Assembly: GCF_035943795.1 (NCBI RefSeq)
Contig: NZ_DASZBY010000085.1
Span: 27,385 to 91,384, forward strand
DNA: 64,000 bases
Direction of reading: 5' to 3'
Origin: Aliidongia sp035943795
GTDB taxonomy: Bacteria; Pseudomonadota; Alphaproteobacteria; ATCC43930; CGMCC-115725
Positions within the stretch are counted from its first letter, which is position 1. Each line of letters opens with the position of its first letter. Positions 36,995-45,820 of the stretch are shown piece after piece. Position numbers and translations under genes: made by a program. Below the pieces are notes generated by a model that worked only from the letters and a program-made list of their open reading frames with translations, had not been told where the DNA came from and made no database searches.

Positions 36995-38334
36995 CGTGGA
37001 GCCGTGATCCGCGTTACAACTCCGGCCGGTCGCCTTATCGCGACCGTCTGATCATTCGGGACTTGACCTTGCAGCTTCTCCGCAGTGCTCGCGGCCGCTT
37101 CGCCGCCCTTCTGGCCTTCACGCTTCTGACCGCCGGCTCGCCCCATTCGGTTGATGCCCAGGAGTTCAGGATCGCCGCCGTCGTCAACGACGACGTCATA
37201 TCGATGTCCGACGTGGACGACCGGGTTCGGCTGGTCATCGCATCGACCAACCTTCAAACCGATCCGCGCGTCACCCAGCAGGTTCGGGCCCAGGTTCTGC
37301 GCACGCTGATCGACGAGAAGCTCGAGCTGCAGGAAGCGAAGAAGGAGACCGTGTCGGTCGGGCTGCAGGACGTCACCGAGGCGATGTCGAACATCGAGCA
37401 GCAGAACAAGATGCCCAAGGGCGGCATCGATACGTTTCTGAAGAACCATAATATCAATCGACAGACCATGGTCGATCAGATCACCGCACAGATCGCCTGG
37501 GCCAAGACGGTCCGCCGCCGCTTCATGCATTCGGTCATCGTCAGCGACGAGGAAATCTCCGAGCAGTTGAAGGAAGAGCAGGCGAATGCCGGCAAGCCCT
37601 TGAGCCGGGTCGCCGAAATCTACCTGTCGGTCGACAATCCCAGCCAGGATACCGAGATCCGCGAGACCGCCCAGCATCTGGTGGAAGAGATCCGGCACGG
37701 CGCGCCCTTTCCGGCCGTGGCGCGGCAGTTCTCGCAATCCTCGACCGCCGGCATCGGCGGCGACATCGGTTATGTCCAGCCCGGCCAGCTCGATCCCGAA
37801 GCGGACAAGCTCATCACCCAGTTGCAGCCGGGCCAGATGATCGGTCCGGTCCGTCTGACCGGCGGCTATTACATCTATCTGCTGATCGATCGCCGGGCAC
37901 CGAGCGATCCTGCCGGCCAGGTGCAGGTCAACCTGACCCAGGTCGTGTTCCCGATCCCCGAGGGCAGCGACAGCGCCAGCGTGATCGCCAAGGCCAAGGC
38001 GGCGACCGCCGATGCCAAGAGCTGCGGCGAATTGACCAAGATCGGCCGCGACGTCTCGCCCGACCTGTCGGGTCCGATCGGCGACGTCAAGGTCAGCGAC
38101 CTGCCGGCCGAAGTGCGATCGACGGTTCTCGGCGCCAAGGTGGCGACACCGACCGATCCGATCCCGGTCCGCAACGGCATCGGCGTCTTCATGGTCTGCT
38201 CGCGCCAGGGCGGCGATGTCGAAGAGACGCGCGACCGGATCCAGGACAACATCACCCGGGCACGCCTGGAAAACCTGGCACGCGGCTATCTGCGCGATCT
38301 GCGCCAGGTCGCCTTCATCGACCTGCGCGTCTGA
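36991..38334 (+). CDS. surA: Periplasmic chaperone/peptidyl-prolyl isomerase SurA
   Basis: Folds outer-membrane proteins, LptD above all. The product has a signal peptide (RGRFAALLAFTLLTAGSPHS), the SurA N-terminal domain (FRIAAVVNDDVISMSDVDDR, then EAMSNIEQQNKMPKGGIDTF, AQIAWAKTVRRR) and a parvulin PPIase domain (AEIYLSVDNP, FPAVARQFSQSSTAGIGGDI, GYVQPGQLDPEAD, GGYYIYLLIDRR), with a reduced second repeat near the C terminus. Two starts are possible: GTG 36991, overlapping the lptD stop and giving a long 35-residue basic leader (447 residues), or TTG 37063, giving a standard signal peptide (423 residues). I list the coupled GTG; the TTG fits the signal peptide better. Confidence 0.9.
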   Translation: MTWSRDPRYNSGRSPYRDRLIIRDLTLQLLRSARGRFAALLAFTLLTAGSPHSVDAQEFRIAAVVNDDVISMSDVDDRVRLVIASTNLQTDPRVTQQVRAQVLRTLIDEKLELQEAKKETVSVGLQDVTEAMSNIEQQNKMPKGGIDTFLKNHNINRQTMVDQITAQIAWAKTVRRRFMHSVIVSDEEISEQLKEEQANAGKPLSRVAEIYLSVDNPSQDTEIRETAQHLVEEIRHGAPFPAVARQFSQSSTAGIGGDIGYVQPGQLDPEADKLITQLQPGQMIGPVRLTGGYYIYLLIDRRAPSDPAGQVQVNLTQVVFPIPEGSDSASVIAKAKAATADAKSCGELTKIGRDVSPDLSGPIGDVKVSDLPAEVRSTVLGAKVATPTDPIPVRNGIGVFMVCSRQGGDVEETRDRIQDNITRARLENLARGYLRDLRQVAFIDLRV

Positions 38335-38342
38335 GCCCGGCC

Positions 38343-39344
38343 ATGCCGCCTCTCGTCCTGACCATGGGCGAGCCGGCAGGTATCGGCGGCGAGCTCGCGT
38401 TCGCCGCATGGTCCCGCCGGGCCGCGGGAGTGCCCTGCTTCGCGCTGCTCGACGATCCGGATCGGCTCCGTATCCTCGCTCGCACGCTGGGGGTGACCCT
38501 GCCGATCGGGGTGATCGACCACGCCAGCCAGGCCGAAGCCGTCTGGGCCACAGCCCTGCCGGTGCTGTCGGTGCCACTGGCCGGACCCGTCGTTCCGGGC
38601 GAGCCCGATGCGACCAACGCGCCTGCGGTCATCCGGGCGATCGAGCGTGCGGTCGAGCTGGTCTCCTCCGGCGAAGCATCCGCGGTCGTGACCAATCCGA
38701 TCCAGAAGCAGGTGTTGATCGAAGCCGGCTTCCGCCATCCGGGCCACACGGAATTCCTGGCGGCGCTCGCAGGGCCCGGCACGATTCCGGTCATGATGCT
38801 GACCTGCCCCGGCCTCCGGGTCGTGCCGATCACCATCCATCAGTCGCTGCGGTCGGCGATCCAGGATCTGAGCATCGATAAGATCGTCACCGCGGCCCGC
38901 ATTACCGCGGCAGCCCTATCGCGCGATTTCGGCATCCCGCGTCCGACGCTCGCGATCTCCGGGCTCAACCCCCACGCCGGCGAGGGCGGCGCCTTCGGGC
39001 GCGAGGAAATCGACATCATCGCGCCCGCGATCGCGCGGTTGCGCGCCGAGGGACTCGATGTCGACGGCCCGCTGCCGGCCGACACGATGTTCCATGTCCG
39101 CGCCCGCCAGCGCTATGACGCGGCCCTGTGCATGTACCATGACCAGGCGCTGATCCCGATCAAGACCATTGATTTCGAGCGCGGCGTGAACGTGACGCTC
39201 GGCCTGCCCTTCGTGCGCTCCTCACCGGACCATGGCACGGCGCTCAACCTCGCCGGCACCGGCAAAGCCAGCCCGGAAAGCCTGATCGCGGCCCTGGTCG
39301 TAGCCGACCAGATGGCGCGCACGCGCAGCGCCGGTGCACGATGA
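38343..39344 (+). CDS. pdxA: 4-hydroxythreonine-4-phosphate dehydrogenase
   Basis: NAD-dependent enzyme of pyridoxal phosphate synthesis; it oxidises 4-phosphohydroxythreonine. The 333-residue product carries LTMGEPAGIGGE at the N terminus, VTNPIQKQVL, GFRHPGHTEFLA with a metal His, ISGLNPHAGEGGAFGREE and the C-terminal CMYHDQALIPIKTIDFERGV and SSPDHGTALNLAG, all diagnostic. ATG 38343 lies eight bases after surA; the end overlaps rsmA by ATGA. The surA-pdxA-rsmA order is conserved across many Proteobacteria. Confidence 0.97.
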   Translation: MPPLVLTMGEPAGIGGELAFAAWSRRAAGVPCFALLDDPDRLRILARTLGVTLPIGVIDHASQAEAVWATALPVLSVPLAGPVVPGEPDATNAPAVIRAIERAVELVSSGEASAVVTNPIQKQVLIEAGFRHPGHTEFLAALAGPGTIPVMMLTCPGLRVVPITIHQSLRSAIQDLSIDKIVTAARITAAALSRDFGIPRPTLAISGLNPHAGEGGAFGREEIDIIAPAIARLRAEGLDVDGPLPADTMFHVRARQRYDAALCMYHDQALIPIKTIDFERGVNVTLGLPFVRSSPDHGTALNLAGTGKASPESLIAALVVADQMARTRSAGAR

Positions 39345-40198
39345 GCGACACGCCGGTGCTGCCGCCCCTGATCGAGGTCATCCGCCGGCACGGTCTCGAT
39401 CCCAAGCGGAAACTCGGCCAGAATTTCCTGCTCGATCCGCGGCTGACCGCCAAGATCGCCCGCGCCACCGGCCCGCTCGACGGCGTCAATGTGGTCGAGA
39501 TCGGGCCGGGTCCCGGCGGCCTGACCCGGGCGCTGCTCGAAGGCGGCGCCGCCCAGGTCGTGGCTGTCGAACGCGACGAGCGCTGCGTGGCCGCCCTTCA
39601 GGAACTGGCCGCGGCCTATCCCGGCCGTTTGACGATCCAATCTGCCGATGCGCTCGAGATCGATCCGTCCAGCCTGGTGCCGGCGCCCCGCCGCATCATC
39701 GCGAACCTGCCCTACAATGTCGCGACGCCGCTGCTGATCGGCTGGCTGCGCAATGCCACCGCCTATGACGCTCTCGGGCTGATGTTCCAGAAGGAAGTCG
39801 CAGAGCGCCTGACCGCGGCGCCCCGCACCAAGGCCTATGGGCGCCTGTCGATCCTGACCCAATGGCTGGCCGAAGCCGATATGGTCTTCGACATCCCGCC
39901 CGGTGCCTTCTACCCGCCGCCCAAGATCACCTCGACCGTGGTCCAGTTGATCCCGCGCAAGCAGCCGCTGGCCGAAGCCCGGATCGAGGATCTGGAGCGG
40001 GTGACCGCCTCGGCATTCGGCCAGCGCCGCAAGATGCTGCGCGTCAGCCTCAAGACGCTCGGCGTCGATACCGACCGGCTGATCGAACTTGCCGGAGTCA
40101 CACCGACCGCGCGGGCCGAGGAACTGGACGTCATCGAATTCTGCGCGCTCGCCCGGGCGCTCGCCAGCTTCAGCGAGCGTGGGGCCGGCGAACAATAA
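39341..40198 (+). CDS. rsmA: 16S rRNA (A1518/A1519) dimethyltransferase
   Basis: Also known as KsgA. Dimethylates two adenines in helix 45 of 16S rRNA late in small-subunit assembly. The 285-residue product shows RKLGQNFLLDPRLTAKIAR, the SAM-binding VVEIGPGPGGLTRALLEGGA, and the catalytic motif RRIIANLPYNVATPLL. AYGRLSILTQWLAEADMVFD and VPPGAFYPPPKITSTVV-like blocks complete the fold. It overlaps pdxA by ATGA and closes the tightly linked lpt-surA-pdxA-rsmA series; the next gene has its own GGAGG site. Confidence 0.97.
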   Translation: MSDTPVLPPLIEVIRRHGLDPKRKLGQNFLLDPRLTAKIARATGPLDGVNVVEIGPGPGGLTRALLEGGAAQVVAVERDERCVAALQELAAAYPGRLTIQSADALEIDPSSLVPAPRRIIANLPYNVATPLLIGWLRNATAYDALGLMFQKEVAERLTAAPRTKAYGRLSILTQWLAEADMVFDIPPGAFYPPPKITSTVVQLIPRKQPLAEARIEDLERVTASAFGQRRKMLRVSLKTLGVDTDRLIELAGVTPTARAEELDVIEFCALARALASFSERGAGEQ

Positions 40199-40222
40199 CC
40201 GCAGGCAATCCGAGGAGGTCCG

Positions 40223-40861
40223 ATGTCGAGCGCCCGCGCCATGATCGTTCCGGTGACGCCGCTGCAGCAGAATTGCACCCTGCTCTGGTGCGAAGCCACC
40301 GCGAGGGCTGTGGTGATCGACCCGGGCGGGGATCTGGAGCGCGTGCACGCCGCGATCGCCCAGGCCGGCGTCACGGTCGACCGGATCTGGCTGACGCATG
40401 GCCACATCGACCATGCAGGCGGCGCCGAAGCCTTGCGGGAGGCGCTGAAGGTGCCGGTCGAGGGACCGCATCGGACGGATGAATTCCTGCTGCGTTCGCT
40501 CGTCGAGCAAGGGTTGAAATGGGGCATGCCCGAGGCCCGCAACGTGACGCCGGACCGCTGGCTGGACGAGGGCGACAGCGTTTCGGTCGGCAAGGTCTCC
40601 TTCGACATCCTGCATTGCCCCGGCCACTCGCCGGGCAGCGTGGTGTTCGTCAATCGACCCCAGAATTTCGCGCTCGTCGGCGACGTGCTGTTCCAAGGCA
40701 GCATCGGCCGGTCCGACCTGCCCGGTGGCGATCCCGCCACCCTGCTCCAATCCATCAAGACCAAGCTGCTGCCGCTCAGCGACGACATGGCTTTCATCTG
40801 CGGCCATGGCCCGACCAGCACGATCGGGCACGAGCGCGCGACCAATCCTTATCTGCGGTGA
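40223..40861 (+). CDS. MBL-fold hydrolase, glyoxalase II-like
   Basis: A 212-residue metallo-beta-lactamase-fold protein of the YcbL/glyoxalase II-like group: MIVPVTPLQQNCTLLWCEAT at the N terminus, ATARAVVIDPGGDLE, the metal motif LTHGHIDHAGG (His59, His61, Asp63, His64), DILHCPGHSPGSVVFV and FALVGDVLFQGSIGRSDLP, then ICGHGPTSTIGHER. It lacks the long C-terminal substrate domain of true glyoxalase II, so it is a short type II-like hydrolase with an unconfirmed thioester substrate. Strong GGAGG ribosome site before the ATG. It follows rsmA by 24 bases and may be read with it. Confidence 0.92.
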   Translation: MSSARAMIVPVTPLQQNCTLLWCEATARAVVIDPGGDLERVHAAIAQAGVTVDRIWLTHGHIDHAGGAEALREALKVPVEGPHRTDEFLLRSLVEQGLKWGMPEARNVTPDRWLDEGDSVSVGKVSFDILHCPGHSPGSVVFVNRPQNFALVGDVLFQGSIGRSDLPGGDPATLLQSIKTKLLPLSDDMAFICGHGPTSTIGHERATNPYLR

Positions 40862-40877
40862 CGAAGGGTTCGCTCCG

Positions 40878-41345
40878 ATGAGCCTCGACTCGGTCCGCGC
40901 ATTTTTCGCGGCGAACGCGCCCGACATCGCCATCATCGAGTTGGCGCAGAACACCGCGACCGTGGCCTTGGCCGCCGAAGGCCATGGGGTCGCCCCCGGA
41001 CAGATCGCAAAGACCCTGTCGCTCAAGGTCGGCGAGCAGAACTTCCTCGTGGTAACCCGCGGCGACGCGCGGCTCGACAATAAGAAGGCCAAGGCCGCGT
41101 TCGGCGGCAAGGTGCGGATGCTGGGCGCGGAGGAAGTGGTGGCGGTCACCGGCCACCCGATCGGCGGCGTCTGCCCCTTCGGCCTGCCGACGCCCCTGCC
41201 GGTCTATTGCGACGTCTCGCTGAAAGCCTTCGACGAAGTGGTACCCGCCGCCGGCTCGACGAACAGCGCCGTGCGCATCAACCCTCACCGGATGGCCGAA
41301 CTGGTGGGCGCGGCGTGGGTCGATGTGTGCGAAGGCGGTTGGTGA
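40878..41345 (+). CDS. YbaK/ProX-type aminoacyl-tRNA editing domain protein
   Basis: A 155-residue free-standing editing protein. It has SVRAFFAANAPDIAIIELAQ, the IAKTLSLKVGEQNFLVVTRG block with the conserved Lys, DARLDNKKAKAAFGGKVRM and VTGHPIGGVCPFGLPTPLPV, which is the YbaK/EbsC/ProXp signature. Such proteins hydrolyse mischarged tRNA (for example Cys- or Ala-tRNAPro); which one here cannot be told. It follows the MBL gene by 16 bases and probably ends the operon. Confidence 0.93.
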   Translation: MSLDSVRAFFAANAPDIAIIELAQNTATVALAAEGHGVAPGQIAKTLSLKVGEQNFLVVTRGDARLDNKKAKAAFGGKVRMLGAEEVVAVTGHPIGGVCPFGLPTPLPVYCDVSLKAFDEVVPAAGSTNSAVRINPHRMAELVGAAWVDVCEGGW

Positions 41346-41516
41346 GAGGCGGGAGCGAAATTGCGCGGTCAGCCAGGATCGGCAATTGTGGATGGAAGGC
41401 GGAATGGCCGCTTCAGGCGGTCACGGGGCGGAAGCGGGCAAACATAACGCCGGCAGCGCCGTCCGAGGTAGCGTCATATAAGATGACATCTACTCTGACC
41501 CCGCCGCATTTCCCTC

Positions 41517-41532
41517 CAGTGCTTCGGCACTG
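41517..41532. repeat. UUCG-tetraloop hairpin between convergent genes
   Basis: CAGTGC-TTCG-GCACTG is a perfect 6-pair stem with a stable TTCG loop in the 208-base gap between the convergent ybaK-like gene and the secreted-protein gene. There is no U-run on either strand, so it may mark a transcript 3' end or help a factor-dependent terminator. Confidence 0.45.
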
Positions 41533-41553
41533 CCTCGCCTAATCGGCAATCCA

Positions 41554-42348
41554 TCAACAGTCTGATGGGCCGATGTTGAAATCGGAAAGCGTTACGCCTG
41601 TCTCGATCTGCTCATAGACAAGATGGAGGCGCAAACCCCGGCGAACACTGTCACCAAATTTAAAGCATACAGAACCCTTAATCATCGCCTGCGTTTGCGG
41701 AATATTGGCGCGATAAAAACTTTCGAAGGCAGGCGTCACAACAATATAGCGCTCCTCGACGATTCCATCCTTCGCTTCGAGCTGTTTAAGGTTCACGCCC
41801 CCTTGAGTTTGCTGGGTCTTCTCTTCGTCAGATCGCAGCTTGTTGACCACCTGGCTGGCCAATTGAGACAATTCTGAAGCGCTTGCAGGCGTCACATGAG
41901 CGAGCGAATCGCAGGCGGCGGCATCAATCGTGATTTCGAGTTTGTCGGACTTATCGTCGAGTTCGTACAGATCGATTAGTGAAATTCCTCGCTTCAGCGG
42001 AGTTGCGCTTTGCGGATTCCGGCAAGTATGCGACGCCATCTCTTCTCGTATATGATCAGACCCTGCTTTCAACTTCGCAAGTAGCGCCGAATCTTTGACA
42101 GCGAAATGTATTACGACCTTTGTGCCCTGGACAGTCGTGCCGTTAAAAGTGATGGGCGCACCCGGCGAGCGTGCCGTACCAGTCTCGATCGTATGGGCGA
42201 TAGCGCCGGCCAACTGGTCTAACGGCATCGTGTTCACATCGGGCGCGTTCTGTGCATGCGCCGCCGGAATCACAATCAGCGGCGCGATCAGCAAAAAAAC
42301 CGATGCTTGCAGAAAGCGTCGCTCCGGCATGCCAGTCGGGAGTTTCAC
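41554..42348 (-). CDS. Secreted protein with two copies of a two-cysteine domain, unknown function
   Basis: A 264-residue protein with a signal peptide (FLQASVFLLIAPLIVIPAAHAQ) and two similar halves. The first half contains KVVIHFAVKDSALLAKLKAG, SHTCRNPQSATPLKRGISLI and YELDDKSDKLEITIDAAACD; the second contains YIVVTPAFESFYRANIPQTQ, GSVCFKFGDSVRRGLRLHLV and YEQIETGVTLSDFNIGPSDC. Each has the pattern Cys, then RG followed by alternating hydrophobics with Y-E, then a terminal Cys, so each repeat may form one disulfide. Start is GTG at 42348 with AAGGAG just upstream. Base composition is visibly less GC-rich than neighbours, suggesting transfer. No named family was recognised. Confidence 0.75.
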   Translation of the reverse strand: MKLPTGMPERRFLQASVFLLIAPLIVIPAAHAQNAPDVNTMPLDQLAGAIAHTIETGTARSPGAPITFNGTTVQGTKVVIHFAVKDSALLAKLKAGSDHIREEMASHTCRNPQSATPLKRGISLIDLYELDDKSDKLEITIDAAACDSLAHVTPASASELSQLASQVVNKLRSDEEKTQQTQGGVNLKQLEAKDGIVEERYIVVTPAFESFYRANIPQTQAMIKGSVCFKFGDSVRRGLRLHLVYEQIETGVTLSDFNIGPSDC

Positions 42349-42811
42349 AGATTTCTCCTTGCCCGGTGAGATCGGGTTAAAAAATCATCGTCACCTCAAA
42401 GATTTTCTACCGAAAGAAGTTTCAATCAACAATGCTCATCCGGCCGGTTATGGCACGAGAGAGTTGCCGTCGCACCAGGGTGAACGGCTGCTTTCGAGGA
42501 GCGACGCAATCCGGCTGCATGCCTTAATCGGGTCGATAGCTGCCAATCATGGTTGGGTCATTGGGGGCCATCAAGGTCGGGGGCGAATCCTGATTTTCAA
42601 CGCTCAAATAGAATGCGCCACAATCATCCGGACTTTCCATATTCAGGTCGTTGAACAGAATATGAGGACTTCAGAGCGTCGCCGGACGCCTATCTGAAGC
42701 CTTAGGCACCCGGGAGGTCTGGTCTACATGACCACCAGCAGCGTCGGCCTTCAACGGTTCACGCTCGACCAACGCCCCGCCTCACCACCGCCGCCCGGAG
42801 ATAAACCACCC
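42349..42811. other. 463-base intergenic region
   Basis: No gene is supported. The part next to the GTG-started secreted-protein gene (42349-42720) is lower in GC (for example TCAAAGATTTTCTACC, TTTCAACGCTCAAATAG) like the neighbouring coding sequence, so the low-GC patch spans roughly 41.55-42.7 kb; the rest returns to high GC. A plus-strand reading of 42095-42697 lies antisense to that gene and has no recognisable protein features. No terminator for the histidine kinase gene was seen. Confidence 0.55.
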
Positions 42812-45271
42812 CTACCCCTCGATCATCTCCCGCACCTTGTTCCCCAGCGCCGCCATGGCGAACGGTTTGGTCAGCACCTGCATGCCCGCGTCCAGGTGGC
42901 CGTTGCCGATCGCGGCGTTCTCGGCATAGCCGGTGATGAACAGCACCTTCAGCCCCGGGCGGGTCGCGCGGGCGGCGTCGGCCACCTGGCGGCCGTTCAT
43001 GCCGCGCGGCAGGCCCACGTCGGTGATCAGCAGGTCGATGCGCGCATCGGACTCCAGGATCTTCAGGCCGGCCGGGCCGTCGCCGGCCTGCAGGGTGGCA
43101 TAGCCCGCCTCCTCCAGCACCTCGATCATCAGCATGCGCACGGTGGGTTCGTCGTCGATTACCAGCACGGTCTCGCCATGGCCCGCGTCGGCGGCGGGGG
43201 CGGCCGCGGGCATGTCCGGGTCGTCGGCCTCGCCGATCAGCCGGGGCAGGTACAGGCCCATGGTCGTGCCCGTGCCCAGTTCGGAATAGATGCGCACCTG
43301 CCCGCCCGACTGGCGGACGAAGCCGTGGATCATCGACAGGCCCAGGCCCGTGCCCTGCCCGATCGGCTTCGTCGTGAAGAACGGGTCGAACGCGCGGGCG
43401 ATCACGTCCGGCGTCATACCGGTGCCGGTGTCGGTCACGCTGAGCGAAATATATTGGCCGGGCGCCAGGTCGCGCTCGCCGGCGGCGCGGTCGTCCAGCC
43501 ATTTGTTGGCGGTCTCGATGGTGATGCGCCCGCCGTCGGGCATGGCGTCGCGCGCGTTGATGCACAGGTTCAACAGCGCGTTTTCCAGCTGCGACGGGTC
43601 GACCCGCGTCGTCCACAGGCCGCCGGCGCCCACGACCTCGACCTCGATCGCCGGGCCGACCGTGCGGCGGATCAGGTCCTCCACCCCGGCCACCAGCCGG
43701 TTGACGTCGGTCGGCTTCGGATCGAGCGTCTGGCGGCGCGAGAAGGCGAGCAGCCGCTGGGTCAGCGCCGCCGCCCGGCGGGCCGAGCCCTGGGCGGCCG
43801 TGATATAGCGCTCGATGCCGCCCAGGCGGCCCTGGGCGAGGCGCGCTTCCAGCAGCTCCAGCGCGCCGACGATGCCGGCCAGCAGGTTGTTGAAGTCGTG
43901 CGCGATGCCGCCGGTCAGCTGGCCGATCGCCTCCATCTTCTGCGACTGGCGCAGCGCGTCCTGGGCCTTGGCCAGTTCGGCCTCGGCCTGCTTTTCCTCG
44001 GTGATGTCGCGACCGCTGCAATAGACCATGCCGTCTTCCGGCACGCCGACCCACGAGATCCAGCGATAGCTGCCGTCCTTGCAGCGATAGCGGTTGGGAA
44101 AGCGGATCGCCGGCTGCCCCTGCTGGGTCAGGTCGAACCCATCGCGCGTGCGCGCCACGTCGTCCGGGTGCAGCAGCTCGAAGATCGACATGCCGGCGAC
44201 CTCGGCCTCGGTCCAGCCCAGCACCGTCAGCCACGCCGGGTTCGAGGTCTCGAAATAGCCTTGCGCATTCAACGCGCCCATCAGATCGGGGCTGACCTGC
44301 CAGGTCAGGCCGCGTGCCTGGGTGCGCTCGATCACCCGGCGCTCCAGGTCGGCATTGAGCGCGCGCAGCCGGGCCTCGCTTTCGCGCAGCGCCGCGTCGG
44401 CTTTCGCGCGCTCGGTCACGTCGGCGCCCTCGATGAAGATGCCGACCACCGTGCCGGACGAATCGCGCACCGGCTGGAATACGAAATCGACGCTGCGCTG
44501 GTCGACCGGGCCGCCCGGCGCCGCCTGGACCGCGTAGGGGGCGGCGTCGGCGGAAAACGCCTCGCCGCTCGCATAGACCTTGTCGAGCAGTTCCAGATAG
44601 CCCTGCTCGACCGCGTCGGGCAGCGCCTCGGCGATGGTCTTGCCCAGGACCGGGCGATGGCCGACCAGCTTCAAATAGCCCGGATTGGCCAGCTCGATGC
44701 GGTGCTGCGGCCCGCGCAGCATGGCCATGAAGGTCGGCGCCTGTTCGAACAGCTGCGAGAATTGCTCCTGCTCGGCCGCGATGCGCCGATCGGCCAGCAC
44801 CCGCTCGGTCGTCTCGACCACGATGGCGATCACGCCGCCCGGCATGCCGTCGTCGCCCAGCACCGGCGAATAATCGAGGTTCATCCAGACCTGCTCGGCC
44901 CGGCCGGTGCGGTACAGCGTCAGCTCCTGGTCCTTGTAGGCGAGCGTGCCGCCGGCGAGGCCGACGCGCATGACGTTGGCGTTGAACTCCGCGACCTCGG
45001 GCCAGGCGTCGCACACTTTCTTGCCCAGCTTCTCGAAATGCCGCGCACCCGCGAACACGGAATAGGCGTCGTTGTAGATCATGACCCCGTCGGGACCCCA
45101 CAGCAGCACGATCGGGATCGGCGAGCGCATCAGGAAGCCGGTGATGGTCTTCAGGCTGTGCGGCCATTCCGCAATCGGACCCAGTGCGGTCGACGGCCAG
45201 TCGAAATTGGCGACGCGCACGGCCATCTCGCCGGGGCAGTTCAGGAATTCGGATGGGGCCGAGCTTGGCAT
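42812..45271 (-). CDS. Hybrid histidine kinase/response regulator with PAS domains
   Basis: An 819-residue soluble hybrid kinase: three PAS/PAC sensors (MIYNDAYSVFAGARHFEKLG; SQLFEQAPTFMAMLRGPQHR; FETSNPAWLTVLGWTEAEVA), then HisKA with IGQLTGGIAHDFNNLLAG (His458), HATPase with NALLNLCINARDAMPDGG and DTGTGMTP and GQGTGLGLSM, and a receiver domain (ETVLVIDDEPTVRMLMIEV, LLITDVGLP with Asp751, FITGYAE, VLTKPF). No membrane helix, so it is cytoplasmic. ATG 45271 gives a normal PAS-led start; further upstream frames need TTG. It follows an Lrp-type gene on the same strand by 78 bases. Signal and output are unknown. Confidence 0.9.
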   Translation of the reverse strand: MPSSAPSEFLNCPGEMAVRVANFDWPSTALGPIAEWPHSLKTITGFLMRSPIPIVLLWGPDGVMIYNDAYSVFAGARHFEKLGKKVCDAWPEVAEFNANVMRVGLAGGTLAYKDQELTLYRTGRAEQVWMNLDYSPVLGDDGMPGGVIAIVVETTERVLADRRIAAEQEQFSQLFEQAPTFMAMLRGPQHRIELANPGYLKLVGHRPVLGKTIAEALPDAVEQGYLELLDKVYASGEAFSADAAPYAVQAAPGGPVDQRSVDFVFQPVRDSSGTVVGIFIEGADVTERAKADAALRESEARLRALNADLERRVIERTQARGLTWQVSPDLMGALNAQGYFETSNPAWLTVLGWTEAEVAGMSIFELLHPDDVARTRDGFDLTQQGQPAIRFPNRYRCKDGSYRWISWVGVPEDGMVYCSGRDITEEKQAEAELAKAQDALRQSQKMEAIGQLTGGIAHDFNNLLAGIVGALELLEARLAQGRLGGIERYITAAQGSARRAAALTQRLLAFSRRQTLDPKPTDVNRLVAGVEDLIRRTVGPAIEVEVVGAGGLWTTRVDPSQLENALLNLCINARDAMPDGGRITIETANKWLDDRAAGERDLAPGQYISLSVTDTGTGMTPDVIARAFDPFFTTKPIGQGTGLGLSMIHGFVRQSGGQVRIYSELGTGTTMGLYLPRLIGEADDPDMPAAAPAADAGHGETVLVIDDEPTVRMLMIEVLEEAGYATLQAGDGPAGLKILESDARIDLLITDVGLPRGMNGRQVADAARATRPGLKVLFITGYAENAAIGNGHLDAGMQVLTKPFAMAALGNKVREMIEG

Positions 45272-45349
45272 GAGAAGGTCTCGCGTGGGATCAGCGCCGT
45301 TCTGGTCAACGCGCCGGGTCGGAAAACGGCTCAAATCAGGACGGCGCCC

Positions 45350-45820
45350 TCATACCGGCACGACGTTGCCCACCTTGTCGCGCGACATCACCACGCTGGT
45401 GGTGAAGCGGCGGATGTTGGAATTGTCGAACAGCAGGCGCCGGGTGAACGCCTCGAAGTCCGCCATGTCGCGCGCGACCACGATCAGGATGAAATCGGCG
45501 ACGCCGGTCACGTAATAGCATTGCTGCACGTTCGGGTCGGCGCGGGCCGCCCGGCGGAAGGCATCCAGCATGTCGGCGCGCTCGCGCTCCAGCTCGACGC
45601 CGACGATGAAGCTCATGGCCTGGCCGACCAGCGCCGGATCGACGATCGCGACCTCTGCCGTGATAGCGCCGATCGCGCGCAGGCGCTTGATGCGGCGCTG
45701 CACGGCGGCGGCGGATAGGTGCACGGCGGCGCCGATCTCCTCGCCGGTGGCGCGGGCGTCGACCTGCAGGCGGCGCAGGATTTCGCGGTCGAACTCGTCG
45801 AGGCTGGTGTCGTCGCTCAT
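45350..45820 (-). CDS. Lrp/AsnC family transcriptional regulator
   Basis: A 156-residue Lrp/AsnC regulator: HTH at residues 7-60 (LDEFDREILRRLQVDARATG, EEIGAAVHLSAAAVQRRIKR, LRAIGAITAEVAIVD), then the RAM/ACT effector domain (MSFIVGVELERERADMLDAF, VQQCYYVTGVADFILIVVAR, RFTTSVVMSRDKVGNVVPV). These sense amino acids. It diverges from the ammonia-lyase/GST/VOC operon over 114 bases, so it very likely controls it, probably in response to the lyase substrate. Confidence 0.93.
   Translation of the reverse strand: MSDDTSLDEFDREILRRLQVDARATGEEIGAAVHLSAAAVQRRIKRLRAIGAITAEVAIVDPALVGQAMSFIVGVELERERADMLDAFRRAARADPNVQQCYYVTGVADFILIVVARDMADFEAFTRRLLFDNSNIRRFTTSVVMSRDKVGNVVPV

Noticed and set aside
42549..42600. 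tRNA-like stretch (GGGGGCGAATCCTGA)
   Set aside because: Resembles a T-arm by chance only; no acceptor pairing or anticodon arm can be built.
42095..42697. Plus-strand frame of 200 codons in the low-GC region
   Set aside because: Half of it lies antisense to the better-supported secreted protein with a signal peptide and ribosome site; remainder has no motif.
42728..45718. Long plus-strand open frame (996 codons)
   Set aside because: Antisense to the hybrid histidine kinase and Lrp genes; the product is repetitive and shows no family motif.
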